Shown piece after piece: positions 47,746 to 58,740 of a stretch of DNA of 64,000 nucleotides. Within the stretch, counting starts at the first letter, position 1; every line of letters starts with the position of its first letter. The notes under the pieces were generated by a model. The model made no database searches, was not told the origin of the DNA, and saw nothing but the letters and a program-made list of their open reading frames with translations. The translations under genes were made by a program, and so were the position numbers. Source of the stretch: Sternotherus odoratus (lineage: Eukaryota; Chordata; Testudines; Kinosternidae); assembly GCA_032164245.1 (NCBI GenBank), contig JAVMKO010000010.1:27540189-27604188 (forward strand), in the 5' to 3' direction.

Positions 47746-50700
47746 TAAATTCTACTGCAACACAGTACAATGTAACACAGAACTGAAGCATTTGCTTTGT
47801 CAGCTTGATCTAGCTGAGAATTTTAGTAGAAGTTATTACCAACCCCCTAAAGAGAAACCCAACATGAAGCTAGTGATGTCAATACTGTAATCGTACTGAG
47901 TAATTCATCTGTATGCTGATGATTTTGCACAGAAGGGGTAATGTGTATTTCCTATAAATATTTTTCTCTCACACATACATGAATGTTAACCTCCAACTCT
48001 TTTTGAAATAGAGTCTTTAATCTGGCTGGCATTGTCCTGATACATTTTTAAAATACATTTATAATTTTGGAATTAAGCACTGACAGAAGGAGAGACTCAG
48101 ATAATCCAATACATTATAAAATTAATCCAATTTCAATATGGGCAAAATCAAGTCTCAAGTCCAACTGATGCTCTGGTTCTCACAGCTCCTTTGGCTTCAT
48201 GAGTCCAGTTTCTATAATCCAGCCTACTGAATTTCCCTGGATGTTCCTTAAATGTGTGGTTCAATTTGTCATTTGCAGTTCCTCCACAGCTGTCCTTCCG
48301 GCCCCTCCAGCACAATTAATTCCCTGTTATCTATCTTTGCAGAACTGATCTCAGACAACCAATTTCTCCATTTGTTTTCTGGATGACTTGTGACACTAGT
48401 GGTAAACCACCAACCGCACAGCTCTGGCTTTCATTTATTTACACACTATATTGCTGTTGGTTATAATACCTTTAAAAGTATTTTTTTAACTAATGAACTG
48501 TTTGATCACCACCTGGAAAAACCTGAACCAGCCCAGATCATAAAGGCTCCCTGGTGGAAAAGGCAGCCCCGTTTAATTATTGCTATGAAAAAAAATGACT
48601 TTGTTCAATTTAGAAATGAAAAAAAAAGTCTTTGTGTAGAACTGGAATCCCCAAGAGGAAAAACAGAAGACAGAAGAATAAATCTGAAGCAAAATATTGA
48701 TCACACACACTGAAAACATAGGGTCAAATCCTGCTTTCCCTACACTTGTGACAATCAGGGTCCACATGCTACAAGGGGAAAACAGGAAGCTTGCATTCCA
48801 AAGAATAAGCAATTGTATATAATGTTATTATGCAAAAAAGATGTCAAGTAGGGATTTTTATTAAGATGAGAACATTACATCATTATGAGATATGAGTGAG
48901 TGTGTGTGTGTGTGTACGTACACATCAACTCCACCTCACAGCAGGACAGTGAGTGATCAGACAGGATAATGCACCTTCCAAGATAGGTCTTTACATAAAA
49001 GCCAGTCTCAAGTAACGATCAATTGCACAACCTAGGAAAAGACAATGATGGACTGAAAAAGCTAATGGAAAGACATTGAAACAACTGGGGATTTCCCCAC
49101 TTCAAATATCTATAGTGACTGAAGGGGAAAAAAATGGCAAACCCTTTTAAAATGGAAAGAGTTTGAAGTCAAAAGCAGCCCGAAACCGTGGGACAGTCTC
49201 TAGGAGGGAAGCTGTTGATGAAATAGTGAATCCTCCCCCTTTAGCTAGCGGGTACTCCTGCAAAACTGTTCAAAAGTAACTTGTTTTAGAAAATGCATTT
49301 TATCAAATATGGCAGTGTAAAGCCGGAGACTGAACCTTTATATTTATTTACTGCATAGCTTGAATGTTTGCTCTCCCTTACTATTCCATCTGCAAGTTTT
49401 CTATTCAATAAATTGTTTATTTTTACCTCAAGCAGGTCTCTACTGTGCAAACTATGAGGGGAGCAGGCATGCCACAGTGAACTGGGGGTGGTGGGTAGTT
49501 TCACGCCTCCATGGCTGCTCGACCGGAGAGAAATAGTACTTAAGAACTTAGAAACGACAGATCTGGGGAGACTCGAGACTTGCAGGGGCCATTAATGTCA
49601 CCCTGAAAGGAGTAACTAGATTGGTGGAAGCCAGGGTGAGAGACTCTGTGCTTGTTGGCAGGCTATTAGTGTCAGGCATCTGAGCCATAGCAGCACAGCA
49701 TTAAGACATCCCAAGGTTACAAGGCAGGAACCCCTTAGTGGTCCGGGTAACACACAAAGAATCCAACTCGTGCATTCTCTGTCACTTCACAGACCAGGAC
49801 AGAATACTGGGAACGGGTCACTCAATGCAAGGTATGTTACCCTGTTGGAGAGAAAGAAACTTTTCCTCTTCCATGTCCTTATTCCTGATTAAATTGAGGA
49901 AGATGGCAACACTTGAAAGCTGGTTGAGTAAGAAGGGAGCTGAAGTATCAGTTATTATTCCAGCCGCTCTCTTATTTATACTGGGGAAAGCTATATTTTC
50001 TGGGACCACGAGGCTGCCAACTGGCTGCTCCGCTGAAAAAGATTAAGGGATAAAGTCAAAGAGGAGTATTGGAGGAGTGAGACCAGGGAAGAAATATAGC
50101 TGGATTTAGGGACTCATATTTTCTTTTGACAGCATGATATAGAACTTAACACAGCAGTTACTTTTCCAGGACCATTAGAATGTCTGTGTGGATTGCTGCT
50201 GTCCTTTCATTCATTTAGAATTTGAGCCTTACAAGTTTATTAAGCAACAAAACCAGGAGGCAAATTTTGCTCACAGTTACACTGCTCAAAGTCCAGAATA
50301 ACTTTACTAGAGTCAATGTAATTACTCCTGATGTACATCGGTATAAAAGATTAGAATTTGATTGTAACTGCCTCACATCTGTTGGTATGTCAAATATAAT
50401 AAGGACAGAGAGAGCTTTATAGAATGATTGCTTTTTTCAATCTATTTGCGATTTTTTTCCTTCCTGATGACAGAGCTGTTATTGTTAGACTGAAGCCCTC
50501 CTTCCCTTTATGTTCTAGAACCTGACACCATGTTAGTTACACCTTATGGAGCTGTATTACCGGGAATGATGGGAAGTGAGAGGCAAAGTGAACACAGGAA
50601 TACATTATCTAGACTATATATTAATCAATCCCCCCAAAATTTACCAAAACTTCACACGTGCACATTACCCACTTAAGCTATCGGATGTTCTTACTGTTGT

Positions 50701-50851
50701 CATCCTTTTCTACCCCCCATCTCAGAGTTTGTCACCTCCCTCCCCCCAATTTTCTTTGCTTGGCTTACATAGAAACTTCCTGGTGGTAGAGAATCCATCT
50801 CTGTTGGTGAAGCACCATACACATTTGTGTCACAGACATAACACATTATTA
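47746..50851. other. No gene recognised; TG repeat at 48900
   Basis: A (TG)n tract occupies about 48898-48915. Sequence between 49500 and 49850 (CTGGGGAGACTCGAG, GGTTACAAGGCAGGA) may be part of an interspersed repeat. The plus frame 49738-50046 has a hydrophobic stretch near its end but no recognisable family. Confidence 0.35.
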
Positions 50852-51600
50852 ATAATGAAATTCCACAAAGACAAATGTAAAGTGCTACACTTAGGGAAGA
50901 AAAACCAAATACAAAATGGGGGAGAAGTGGCTTGGCAGCAGCACTGCTGATAAGCATCTGGGAGTTGCGGTGGATCATAACAGCAAAATAAGTCAACGAG
51001 CGATGCTGTTGGGAAAAAAAAAAAGCAAACGCAAACGCAGTTTTAGATTGCGTTAACAGAGGCATAGCATGCAAATCATGGGACATGACAGTACCGCTGG
51101 CTATGCTTCAGATGGAGTACTCTGTAGTTGGAAGGATGTAGGAAAACTGAAAAGGATTCAGAGGTGAGCGACAAAGATGATCAAGGGGATGGAATGCAAA
51201 CCATATGAGCAAAGGCTGAAGGAACTGGGTATGTTTAGTTTGGAAAAGAGGTGGTTAAGGAGGACATGATAGCAGTCTTCAAATACTTAAAGGCTGCCAT
51301 TAAAAAGATGAAGGAAAGTTGTTTTCTTCCACAGAGGGCAAGTCAAGAGGCAATGGGTTCAAACTACAGCATAGCCGATTTGGATTAAATCTCAAGAAAA
51401 ACTTCCTAACCATAAAAACAGTGGGCAATGGAACAGACTACCTAGGGAGGTTGTGGAAGCTCCTTCACTGGAGGTTTTCAAAAGGAGGCTGGATAGACAT
51501 CTATCTTGGAAGGTTTAGACACAACAAATCTTGCATCTTTGGCAGCAGGTTAGACTTGATGACCCTTCCGGTTCCTTCTAGCCCTGTGATTCTATGATAA
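50852..51600 (+). pseudogene. CR1 retrotransposon, 5'-truncated, ORF2 C-terminal relic
   Basis: The plus strand begins inside ORF2 with MKFHKDKCKVLHLGKKNQ. It continues in broken frames through [56 protein letters not shown] and DRHLSW. This is the order found in the C-terminal part of CR1 reverse transcriptases, after the catalytic centre. The 3' end GATTCTATGATAA (about 51588-51600) is the CR1 tail. Several stops and shifts, and an A-run near 51015, show that it is inactive. It differs from the CR1 at 6.3 kb in sequence and orientation, so it is a separate insertion of a different subfamily. Confidence 0.88.
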
Positions 51601-53649
51601 ATGAGAAGTCTCTTATGTTGACAGTAAGCTGGTGGGAAAGAAGAGCAAGGAGCACATGTATTCTGTACGTCAAGGGACATAACATCAGTACAGTATGACC
51701 CCTACTATGGATTCTTGTCAGTTCTTCCAACATGCCTGTAACCTTTCCCCTCCAGAAGCACTCAAAAATAAATCCATTTTAAAAATCATCACCCACAACA
51801 ATTGGTAGATTTAGTAGAAAGACCAAGGGCTGAACAGACAAGGAGGCTGGAGGCTTGCATACACAGAGACGTTTTAGGGCTAAAATACCTCAGAAAATTC
51901 AAAGTGGTTGGTTTGCACATGCGCACACACACACACATAGTTAAGTTTTCCATCAAAATTTCTTTCACAGAAATTCTCTGGCCAGCTCCATTTAGAACTG
52001 TATTCCCTCTAGAACTGGTCCTTCAGGATTAAACACACAGGTAAGAGGGATGTCAGGAAATCATTGCAGCTGCCCATGCTGGGCCTGATAGAGGACTTGA
52101 GCCTTCAGAGCTGTACCAGACAGTACCACATTCATGTTTTTAAAAAAGATCAGTTTGGGTACAAACATATCTGCACTGACATCCCAGATTGCCAATGCCA
52201 CTATCGTCTGCTTTTTTTCCACGAGCAGAAGGACAGCAGAGAAGAAGGATTTGAAGATGAAAAACATGGTCAGGATAAACAGGTATGTTTTGAAAGTCAT
52301 ATTCAGATTTTGCCCCATCCTGATGCTCTTATGGCAGGGAAACAAGAAAAGAAAACATAGTTCCTCCTACCACCTCACAAACATTTCCTGTTTCAGGGCT
52401 TTGGAGAGGTGATCCTATCTTGTGTGCCTATAGCCTACTTATCTGCTATCTTCAAAATGGCAGGGAATTTGAAAGGCACTTTGTCCAATTAGAAGTGTGG
52501 AGAAATATTCATCCTGTCCCTGACTAAGATGAAGCACTTCTTTCAAAAGCTGTAGTGGCACAGTGCCAGCTTTAGGGAGTCCAACTATTCTGTGCAGAGC
52601 CAACAGTTATTAATTAGTTTTATTAGTGGCAGGTCCTTAATGTGAAATGACAGGGAAAGGGAGACTATCCCATCAATACCGAAATATAAATTGTCCAGAT
52701 TTCGGTTGTTCTGTTTCATAACACGTACAGGCGGCCAGCCAGCGAAGAGTGGGGAAAAGTGAACACAGCCAAATGTCTGTCTACAGTATTCCTGTATATT
52801 AATGGCATGCTGAAAAGACTAAGTTACCTTAGGTGGCTCTCTGGGGAACTGCTCATGAATTTTAATTATGAGGGAGGGAGCATCATGAAAAATAATGCTC
52901 CCTACATGCTAGCATTTAACATAGTCTGAGCTACAGCAGTCACATTCCATGAGAACAAAAATAGACAAGATTAGGGGGACAAAGCCTGTTCACATTTCTC
53001 ACTTTAATGGGGCTACTTGCATGAGTGACATGAGCAGGATTTGGCCCCAAAGCTGGAATCAGCATCGAGTGACCACCTTAAAATAATGTTCCGAGGAAGA
53101 ACCATGTTTATTTTTGCGCACACTAATATAGGTGGAAGCAAGGGAATTAGATTGCATGCTTCAGGAAACAGAAGTTATCATTACCGCTATTCCCAAATAC
53201 AGTTTTGCTCAGTTGATCAGAATCTTAGCATCGGATATTGCCTATTGCCAGCAAATCCTATTATGCTGTGAATTACAGCTTTTAAAAGGAAGGAGCGAGA
53301 GAATAAAGGTGAGTTGTGCCCATTATTCAAAGTTCTAGGAATGCATGTAATGCCCCATTTCTTATGGTGTCTTAAGTAGGATAAAAATTAGCACATTTTA
53401 TAACCCTAGGACAGACAGGGCAAGTTGTATTTTAACACATTAAATGGTTGAAGGATTCACTTCAATGGTCTAAAATATGGTAGAATACAACTTGCCCATC
53501 TACATGAATGATTTAGTTAAAACATGTTAGCTAACATGATTCATAAAACCCCTTTTGTTTAGGCACATTAAGAGATCGAAGAGTAATCTACATACACATG
53601 CTGAAAGAATTAATTCCCACTGAAGTAATTTATCAGTATAATCAGAAGA
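51601..53649. other. No gene recognised; CA repeat at 51920
   Basis: A short (CA)n tract at about 51921-51938. Overlapping frames on both strands at 52061-52412 have no family features. Confidence 0.4.
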
Positions 53650-53925
53650 TATTTAATACTATTATCATCATTATTTATTATCTGTATCCAAGTAGTGCAG
53701 AGAGGTCACAACCAGGGATTGTGCTAGTCATAGTAAGAGACAATCCTTGTCCCAAAGAACATACAGCCTAAACAAAAGAAGATAGAAAAAGGATAAGAAG
53801 GGAAACCAGGGCATGGAGGTGAAGTGACTTGCCCAAAGTGACATGACAGTTTAGTGGCAGAGCTAAGAACAGAACTCAGATCTCCTGACTGCAAATTTGG
53901 TGTCCTACTCACTTACATGAAACTG
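53650..53925 (-). repeat. MIR-like ancient repeat
   Basis: Contains GTCCCAAAGAACATACAGCC, GTGAAGTGACTTGCCCAAAG, GGCAGAGCTAAGAACAGAAC and CAGATCTCCTGACTGC, in the order of a reverse-oriented MIR-related amniote repeat. Confidence 0.6.
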
Positions 53926-55499
53926 GCAAGTAAATGGAAGAATATAACCGCTGCTTTTCCCCCCCCCCCCCTCAAAAACAAAGATCTTGCATGGCTCCTA
54001 CAATCAAGCCATTGGGGAATTTTTAAAAGGAGAATGAGAGAGAACACCAGAAACTGGGTCCTTAACTAAAACTCCGAAAATACATCGTTATGTCTCTTTT
54101 GCAATACAACTGTCCAGTCAGAACAACACTACAATCCATGCTGTACAACTCAGCCATCACACGGTTATCTCAGAGTAACAGTGCACCTGCAATAAAGGAC
54201 CTGGAAAATATTAATCAGGTAGAAAGCTTTAAAGCAGCAATGTTAAACAAAAGACAGCCAAGGCTATCCTCTCAAGTTCTGAAGTAAATAATTTCCCAGC
54301 GGAGAAGGACCCTTATAGATCTAATTCAGAAAGAACCATATGATCCAATGGTAATATTTTTAATTAAGTTGACTTTATCAGATTGACATAAGGCGATACC
54401 CTAAAGAAAACTAACCTTAAAATGGGGGAAAATGAGAAAGCGAAAGGACTATAGTTGTTTTCAGACATCCACAAAAACCAAGAAAACATCAATATATAAG
54501 TCAAAGAGCCTGTTTTATTATTTCAGCTATAACAACATGCAAGTTATACAGGTAACTTAACATTGTGATACCTCATAAGGATAACATAAGGATGGTCACC
54601 TTGTTGTGAAGAAACAAACACCCTCCCAATGCTAGCTCTACTTGCTCGGCTACAAAAGACAGTGAAGAAAAACTGCATCAACCCTCTGGCACCACATTTT
54701 AGAACTCAAACGTTTGGCTACACACAATTCCATTCTCAATAATAAATAATAAATGCATTTATTTAGAAAAAAGTGGTTTCACAGGCATAAATATGAGTTT
54801 GTTGACAATGGAAGTTAAGTCTCTTTTTGTGGCTCAGAAAATCTCCCTTCAGTGCCTCAATGGTGCTCAGTGTTACACAGGACACAGAGAATCACGGTCT
54901 TGGGAAGTTTTTAGTCTAAACCCCAACACATACAAGACTCCCTGGAAGAACCAAAAGTGGTGTTATCTTTGAGAATTACATCTCTCTCATACCGTCAAAA
55001 AGGGAGCAAGCCCATGACTAATTTCCCCCCTTTGTTTTCCTGCCCTCTTTTGGGAACAAAATCGTGTAATCAATTGATTCTCTTGGTGCATTTTGGACTT
55101 GAATCAATATTATTGTACTATTTGGGATGTTTCATTTTAAAGTCCTAATTGTTCATTATAAATTTGCTCCTGCAGTACTGGATCTGTAAATTTATTAGGT
55201 AGAGTTGAATGAGTTTGGACAGACATGAATGAACAAAAACCTCACTCCACAATTAAACAAAACCTTTTATTAGATTCATATAGTTTGGATTATCTTTTTC
55301 CTTTCCATTACTTTTCACTGTTACATTCCCCTGAGTCCAAGTTCTGGCTATGACTGGAACAGTAATAATGAAATATCACTACAAGGACTACTTACATAGA
55401 ATTTCATGCTGGAGCACAAGGAATGGTATGAAGCACTGGAAATCTCAGTGAAATTGAAAATCAAAGACTAGATTCTAAGAGGCTGCTGATACCTTGATG
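53926..55499. other. No gene recognised; C-run at 53958
   Basis: A run of about 13 C near 53959-53971. Otherwise AT-rich. Confidence 0.4.
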
Positions 55500-56229
55500 G
55501 CTGCCTGTGTGCAATGTCTATTAACACAAATGGGAGGGAAAACATGTGCTCACTGAGGACAATAAAAGGGAAGCTTACTTATTGCCAGTGGAGTCCTTGG
55601 AAATGTGCAGTCCCTATATGCATTCCGCTGTGGGTACACATGCACTACAGGCCCTGTGGGACTCAAGGATTCTTGCAAGCAGTCTCTTTTGGTCCATGCC
55701 TGTGACCATGCTCTCCTCATGCGCTGCCTTAAGTATATGAGGGGTGGAGTGGACCAACCTCCTCTTCAGTTCTTTCTCTATTGCAAACTGAGTCATAATC
55801 CAAGCAGAGAGGAAGGAGAGAAGCTAGCAGAAGAGAGACAGGACCCACACATCTCGAAGAACTCCAGTTGCAATAAAGTAAGTAACTTCCCTTTCGTCTG
55901 TGCTCGTCCCTATGTGTATTCCCATGGTGGGTGACTGACAAGCAGTACTCAAAGGAGAAGGGGGTGAGTACATTGGAGGTATAGCTACTTGTAAAACTGC
56001 TGTCCTAAACGATGGGTCAGTGGAGGAGTCCGGAACTTAAGCCTAATGTCTCAAGAACGTGAGGATGGAACTCTCAAGTAGATGCCCTGCAAACATCAAA
56101 CATCAAGCAGAAATACCTCTTGAAAGGACCCTTGTGCCCTTATAATGGGAGTCCTGTCCCAGTGTGGGGGAGGAAGCAGAGTCAATGGATCGATGAGGAT
56201 ACAGACAGAGGTCCACTTAGAGCTACTCA
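55500..56229 (-). mobile_element. Probable 3' non-coding part of a DIRS-like element
   Basis: Lies directly downstream (minus strand) of the tyrosine recombinase relic. It contains ACATCTCGAAGAACTCCAG and TAAGTAACTTCCCTTTCGTC near 55850-55900, a motif I recall from repeated reptile sequences. Assigned mainly by position. Confidence 0.4.
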
Positions 56230-56580
56230 GATGAAATAACTTGACCTTGGACTCATTCTGTTATAGTAACAAAAACAGTCTATGTAAATTTTTAATCAGT
56301 TTAATTCTTTGCAAGTACAATGCCAATGTTCACTGCATGTCGAAGAATGAAGTCTCCTCAGCTCACTAGAGACATAAGACTTCAGAAGAAATATAGGTAA
56401 GTGAATTGACAGTTTTATATGAAAATCTGAAACTAGCTTAAGAGTGAGTTTTGGGTGTAGACATGGCGAGACTTGGTTTTTTATGGGAACATTGCTAATG
56501 GCAGATTAGCCATGAGGGACCTGAGTTCACATATCCTTCCAGCTAAGGTGATGTTCACACGTAAGTACCAGGGCTGTGAA
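56230..56580 (-). pseudogene. Tyrosine recombinase relic of a DIRS-like retroelement
   Basis: From about 56565 down, the minus strand reads ITLAGRICELRSLMANLP, a decayed form of the box around the first catalytic arginine in DIRS tyrosine recombinases (usual pattern TSARRVSEL). It continues through KLTLKLVSDFHIKLSIHLPI and FLLKSYVSSELRRLHS before losing frame. These enzymes integrate the retroelement circle without making target duplications. The arginine of GRICEL is present; the distal His/Arg/Tyr motifs are not visible. Stops occur after LAMFP and elsewhere. The gene is dead. Confidence 0.6.
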
Positions 56581-56739
56581 CCATGTGTTCTTTTCCAGGG
56601 ATGATACTATCAATGTCAGCGTAACCATACAGAATTTTAGTTTGCAAATAAAAACAGAGTCATCGCAGGTCAAGAATGCGTCTTCATCCGCCCTTCTTTG
56701 GAACCCAGAAATGTTTTCAATAGAACCCTTTCCCTTCAT

Positions 56740-56890
56740 GGGCTCATCATATGATTAACAAACGAGAATTTGGAGGAAGAACCTTTTTATTTGATGAAAT
56801 GCTGCAAACATTCCCACATGGAATTAGAAGGTGTGTGCTCACAAAGAGAACTGACCGGCACACAATCTCAGCAAGATTCAAACATCTGAG
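56740..56890. repeat. Unclassified 150-bp repeat, copy 1
   Basis: Begins GGGCTCATCATATGATTAAC and ends CAAGATTCAAACATCTGAG. About 90% identical by eye to 58591-58740 and in the same orientation. It lies between the reverse transcriptase and recombinase relics, so it either inserted into the DIRS-like copy or marks a rearrangement. Confidence 0.8.
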
Positions 56891-57170
56891 AGGCACACGC
56901 TCTATTTCTCCCCATTGGAGGAGAGATTCTACCTCCTGGAGAAGGATCACACTTCATGAAAACAGTCCTTGAAGAGGACCTGGGAAGAGTTTTGGAGGGA
57001 GTAAGAAGAGAAACTTGATGGCATAGCCAGAATGGATGATGTTCAGCACCCACTTGTTCATTGTTATTGTACTCCAGTTGTGGGAAAAGAGTGCGACAGT
57101 CAGTACAGGACATGTGAGGATTGGGTGATACCAAGAGCAGTTCACAACTCCCGAACATAGCAGACAATGA
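56868..57170 (-). pseudogene. DIRS-like reverse transcriptase N-terminal relic
   Basis: On the minus strand from about 57060: NKWVLNIIHSGYAIKFLFLL, then, after a frame change, SKTLPRSSSRTVF and, from 56950, ILLQEVESLLQWGEIERVPL. The pattern of an aromatic-glycine start segment followed by LL.EV.SLL.KGAIE.VP is characteristic of the beginning of DIRS-type reverse transcriptases. Sequence after IERVPL is lost at the junction with the 150-bp repeat, so the palm with the active-site aspartates, RNase H and methylase-like parts are missing. Frameshifts make it non-functional. Confidence 0.6.
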
Positions 57171-58590
57171 CCTGTTTAGGCAGTCTGGCGTGCTGGAAGT
57201 ATCACAGTGTAGGCAGGGAACTGTGCAGCTGTAAAGATTCCCCAGTCAGTAGAGTGAGATGCAGGACTCTGTCCATCAGAGGTAATGGCTAAGGATGCAC
57301 GAGTCTAGAGTGGATGCCCTTGGTGGACCACAAGAGGAGAATACAGGTTCAGTGCCCTGAATTGTCACAGTTTCATATTAGTGTTCCCATAAATACAAGA
57401 AAAATCAAGACAATAAAAGCTCTGGATGAACACATTTCTCAAACAGTTACGAGTATATCTTCACTGCATACACTCGAGAAAGCAGTGCATATATTTTCTG
57501 TATGCACTGATCCCTAAATAAAAAACCTATATGTAAAGGAGAAGTATGTAAGGGCTATTAGATCATAAGTCAGCGTGTAACATGTTCAGGGTAATTCTGT
57601 CAATGTATGCCATCCAAGACCAATACATGTCTATTTAACTCAACGTTACATTGTAGGTCCTGTGCACATGATTTGTTAGCAAAAGCAATGTTAATAATGC
57701 CTGACAGTTTGACTTTCGGTCATTAATTCCTGTTTTTTATGCTTATCAACACAGGTAAATTGTATTTAAACAAGCAGTGAGATAACAGTCTGGACATTTC
57801 ACTGAAGTTTTTCTGAGGTGTCAATTTGTCTGAAGGGCTCTCATTGCTTTATTCATAGCACCCAACATTGCTTTTGCATACAAAGATATGCATAAAGCTG
57901 AGAACCAGTGACTGTTTCCAAAATAACAGTGCCCTCCTATTCACTTCCACATCTGTGTTATGCTGTCAGGTTTATGGAAAAATCCAATAGTCCCACAACT
58001 TGGCTTGTAAATTCCCTACCCTAATCCTTCTGAGACTTCCCCTCATGACACTCAAGACCTATCGCCTAGTGATTGCAGCAGGGGAGGTGTTGTGTGCCTG
58101 CAATTTTACACACTGGGCCCCTGACACGGTTGTTCTCAGCTCTCTGTCACACTCCGTGGCTTTCCTTATGAAGTTAGCCTAACAGTACACCGTGCACTAG
58201 AGCATGAGAGATTCTAATGGAGCACTGCCAGGCCCCACTGCCGACCATGGGCACCCTGCCAGAGACGAGAGACATCACTCACAGGGGATCATCTAAGGTA
58301 CAGTCCTTCAGCCTTCAAGCTCTTAATAGCATGTACAGTCTTTATTTTTGTTTCTTGTACAAGTGCCAAGCACAACGTTAGGATAAAACAAATAAAACCA
58401 CCACCACTACCAGAGAAGAGTTCAAGGCATCACTGGGGTGAGAAAGGCAACTATAGACTCAGCAAGGATGCAGGAATGGAGGAAGGTAAGCCTTAGTGAA
58501 GAGAAGACAAACCAACCTCAAGCTGCATGAATCAAAAATCCAACTGTGTTCATCCCTAAAACATTTCATCAACATCAGGAGCGCAAGGGA
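57171..58590. other. No gene recognised
   Basis: 57171-57350 may be further decayed DIRS-like sequence. The rest is plain AT-rich DNA. Confidence 0.35.
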
Positions 58591-58740
58591 GGGCTCACCA
58601 TCTGATTAAACAAATGAGAATTTGGAGGAAGAACCTTTTTATTTGACGAAATGCTGCAAACATTCCCACATGGAATTGGAAGGTGTGCGCTCACAGAGAA
58701 CTGACCAGCACACAATCTCAGCAGGGTTCAAAAATTTGAG
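58591..58740. repeat. Unclassified 150-bp repeat, copy 2
   Basis: Begins GGGCTCACCATCTGATTAAA and ends GGGTTCAAAAATTTGAG. Colinear with 56740-56890 with scattered substitutions and one- to two-base gaps. Neither copy has DIRS sequence on both sides here, so this looks like an independent repeat. Confidence 0.8.

Noticed and set aside
55850..55875. Heat-shock-element-like sequence TCTCGAAGAAC
   Set aside because: Only one and a half GAA/TTC units are present, inside a probable retroelement end. Not enough for a regulatory call.
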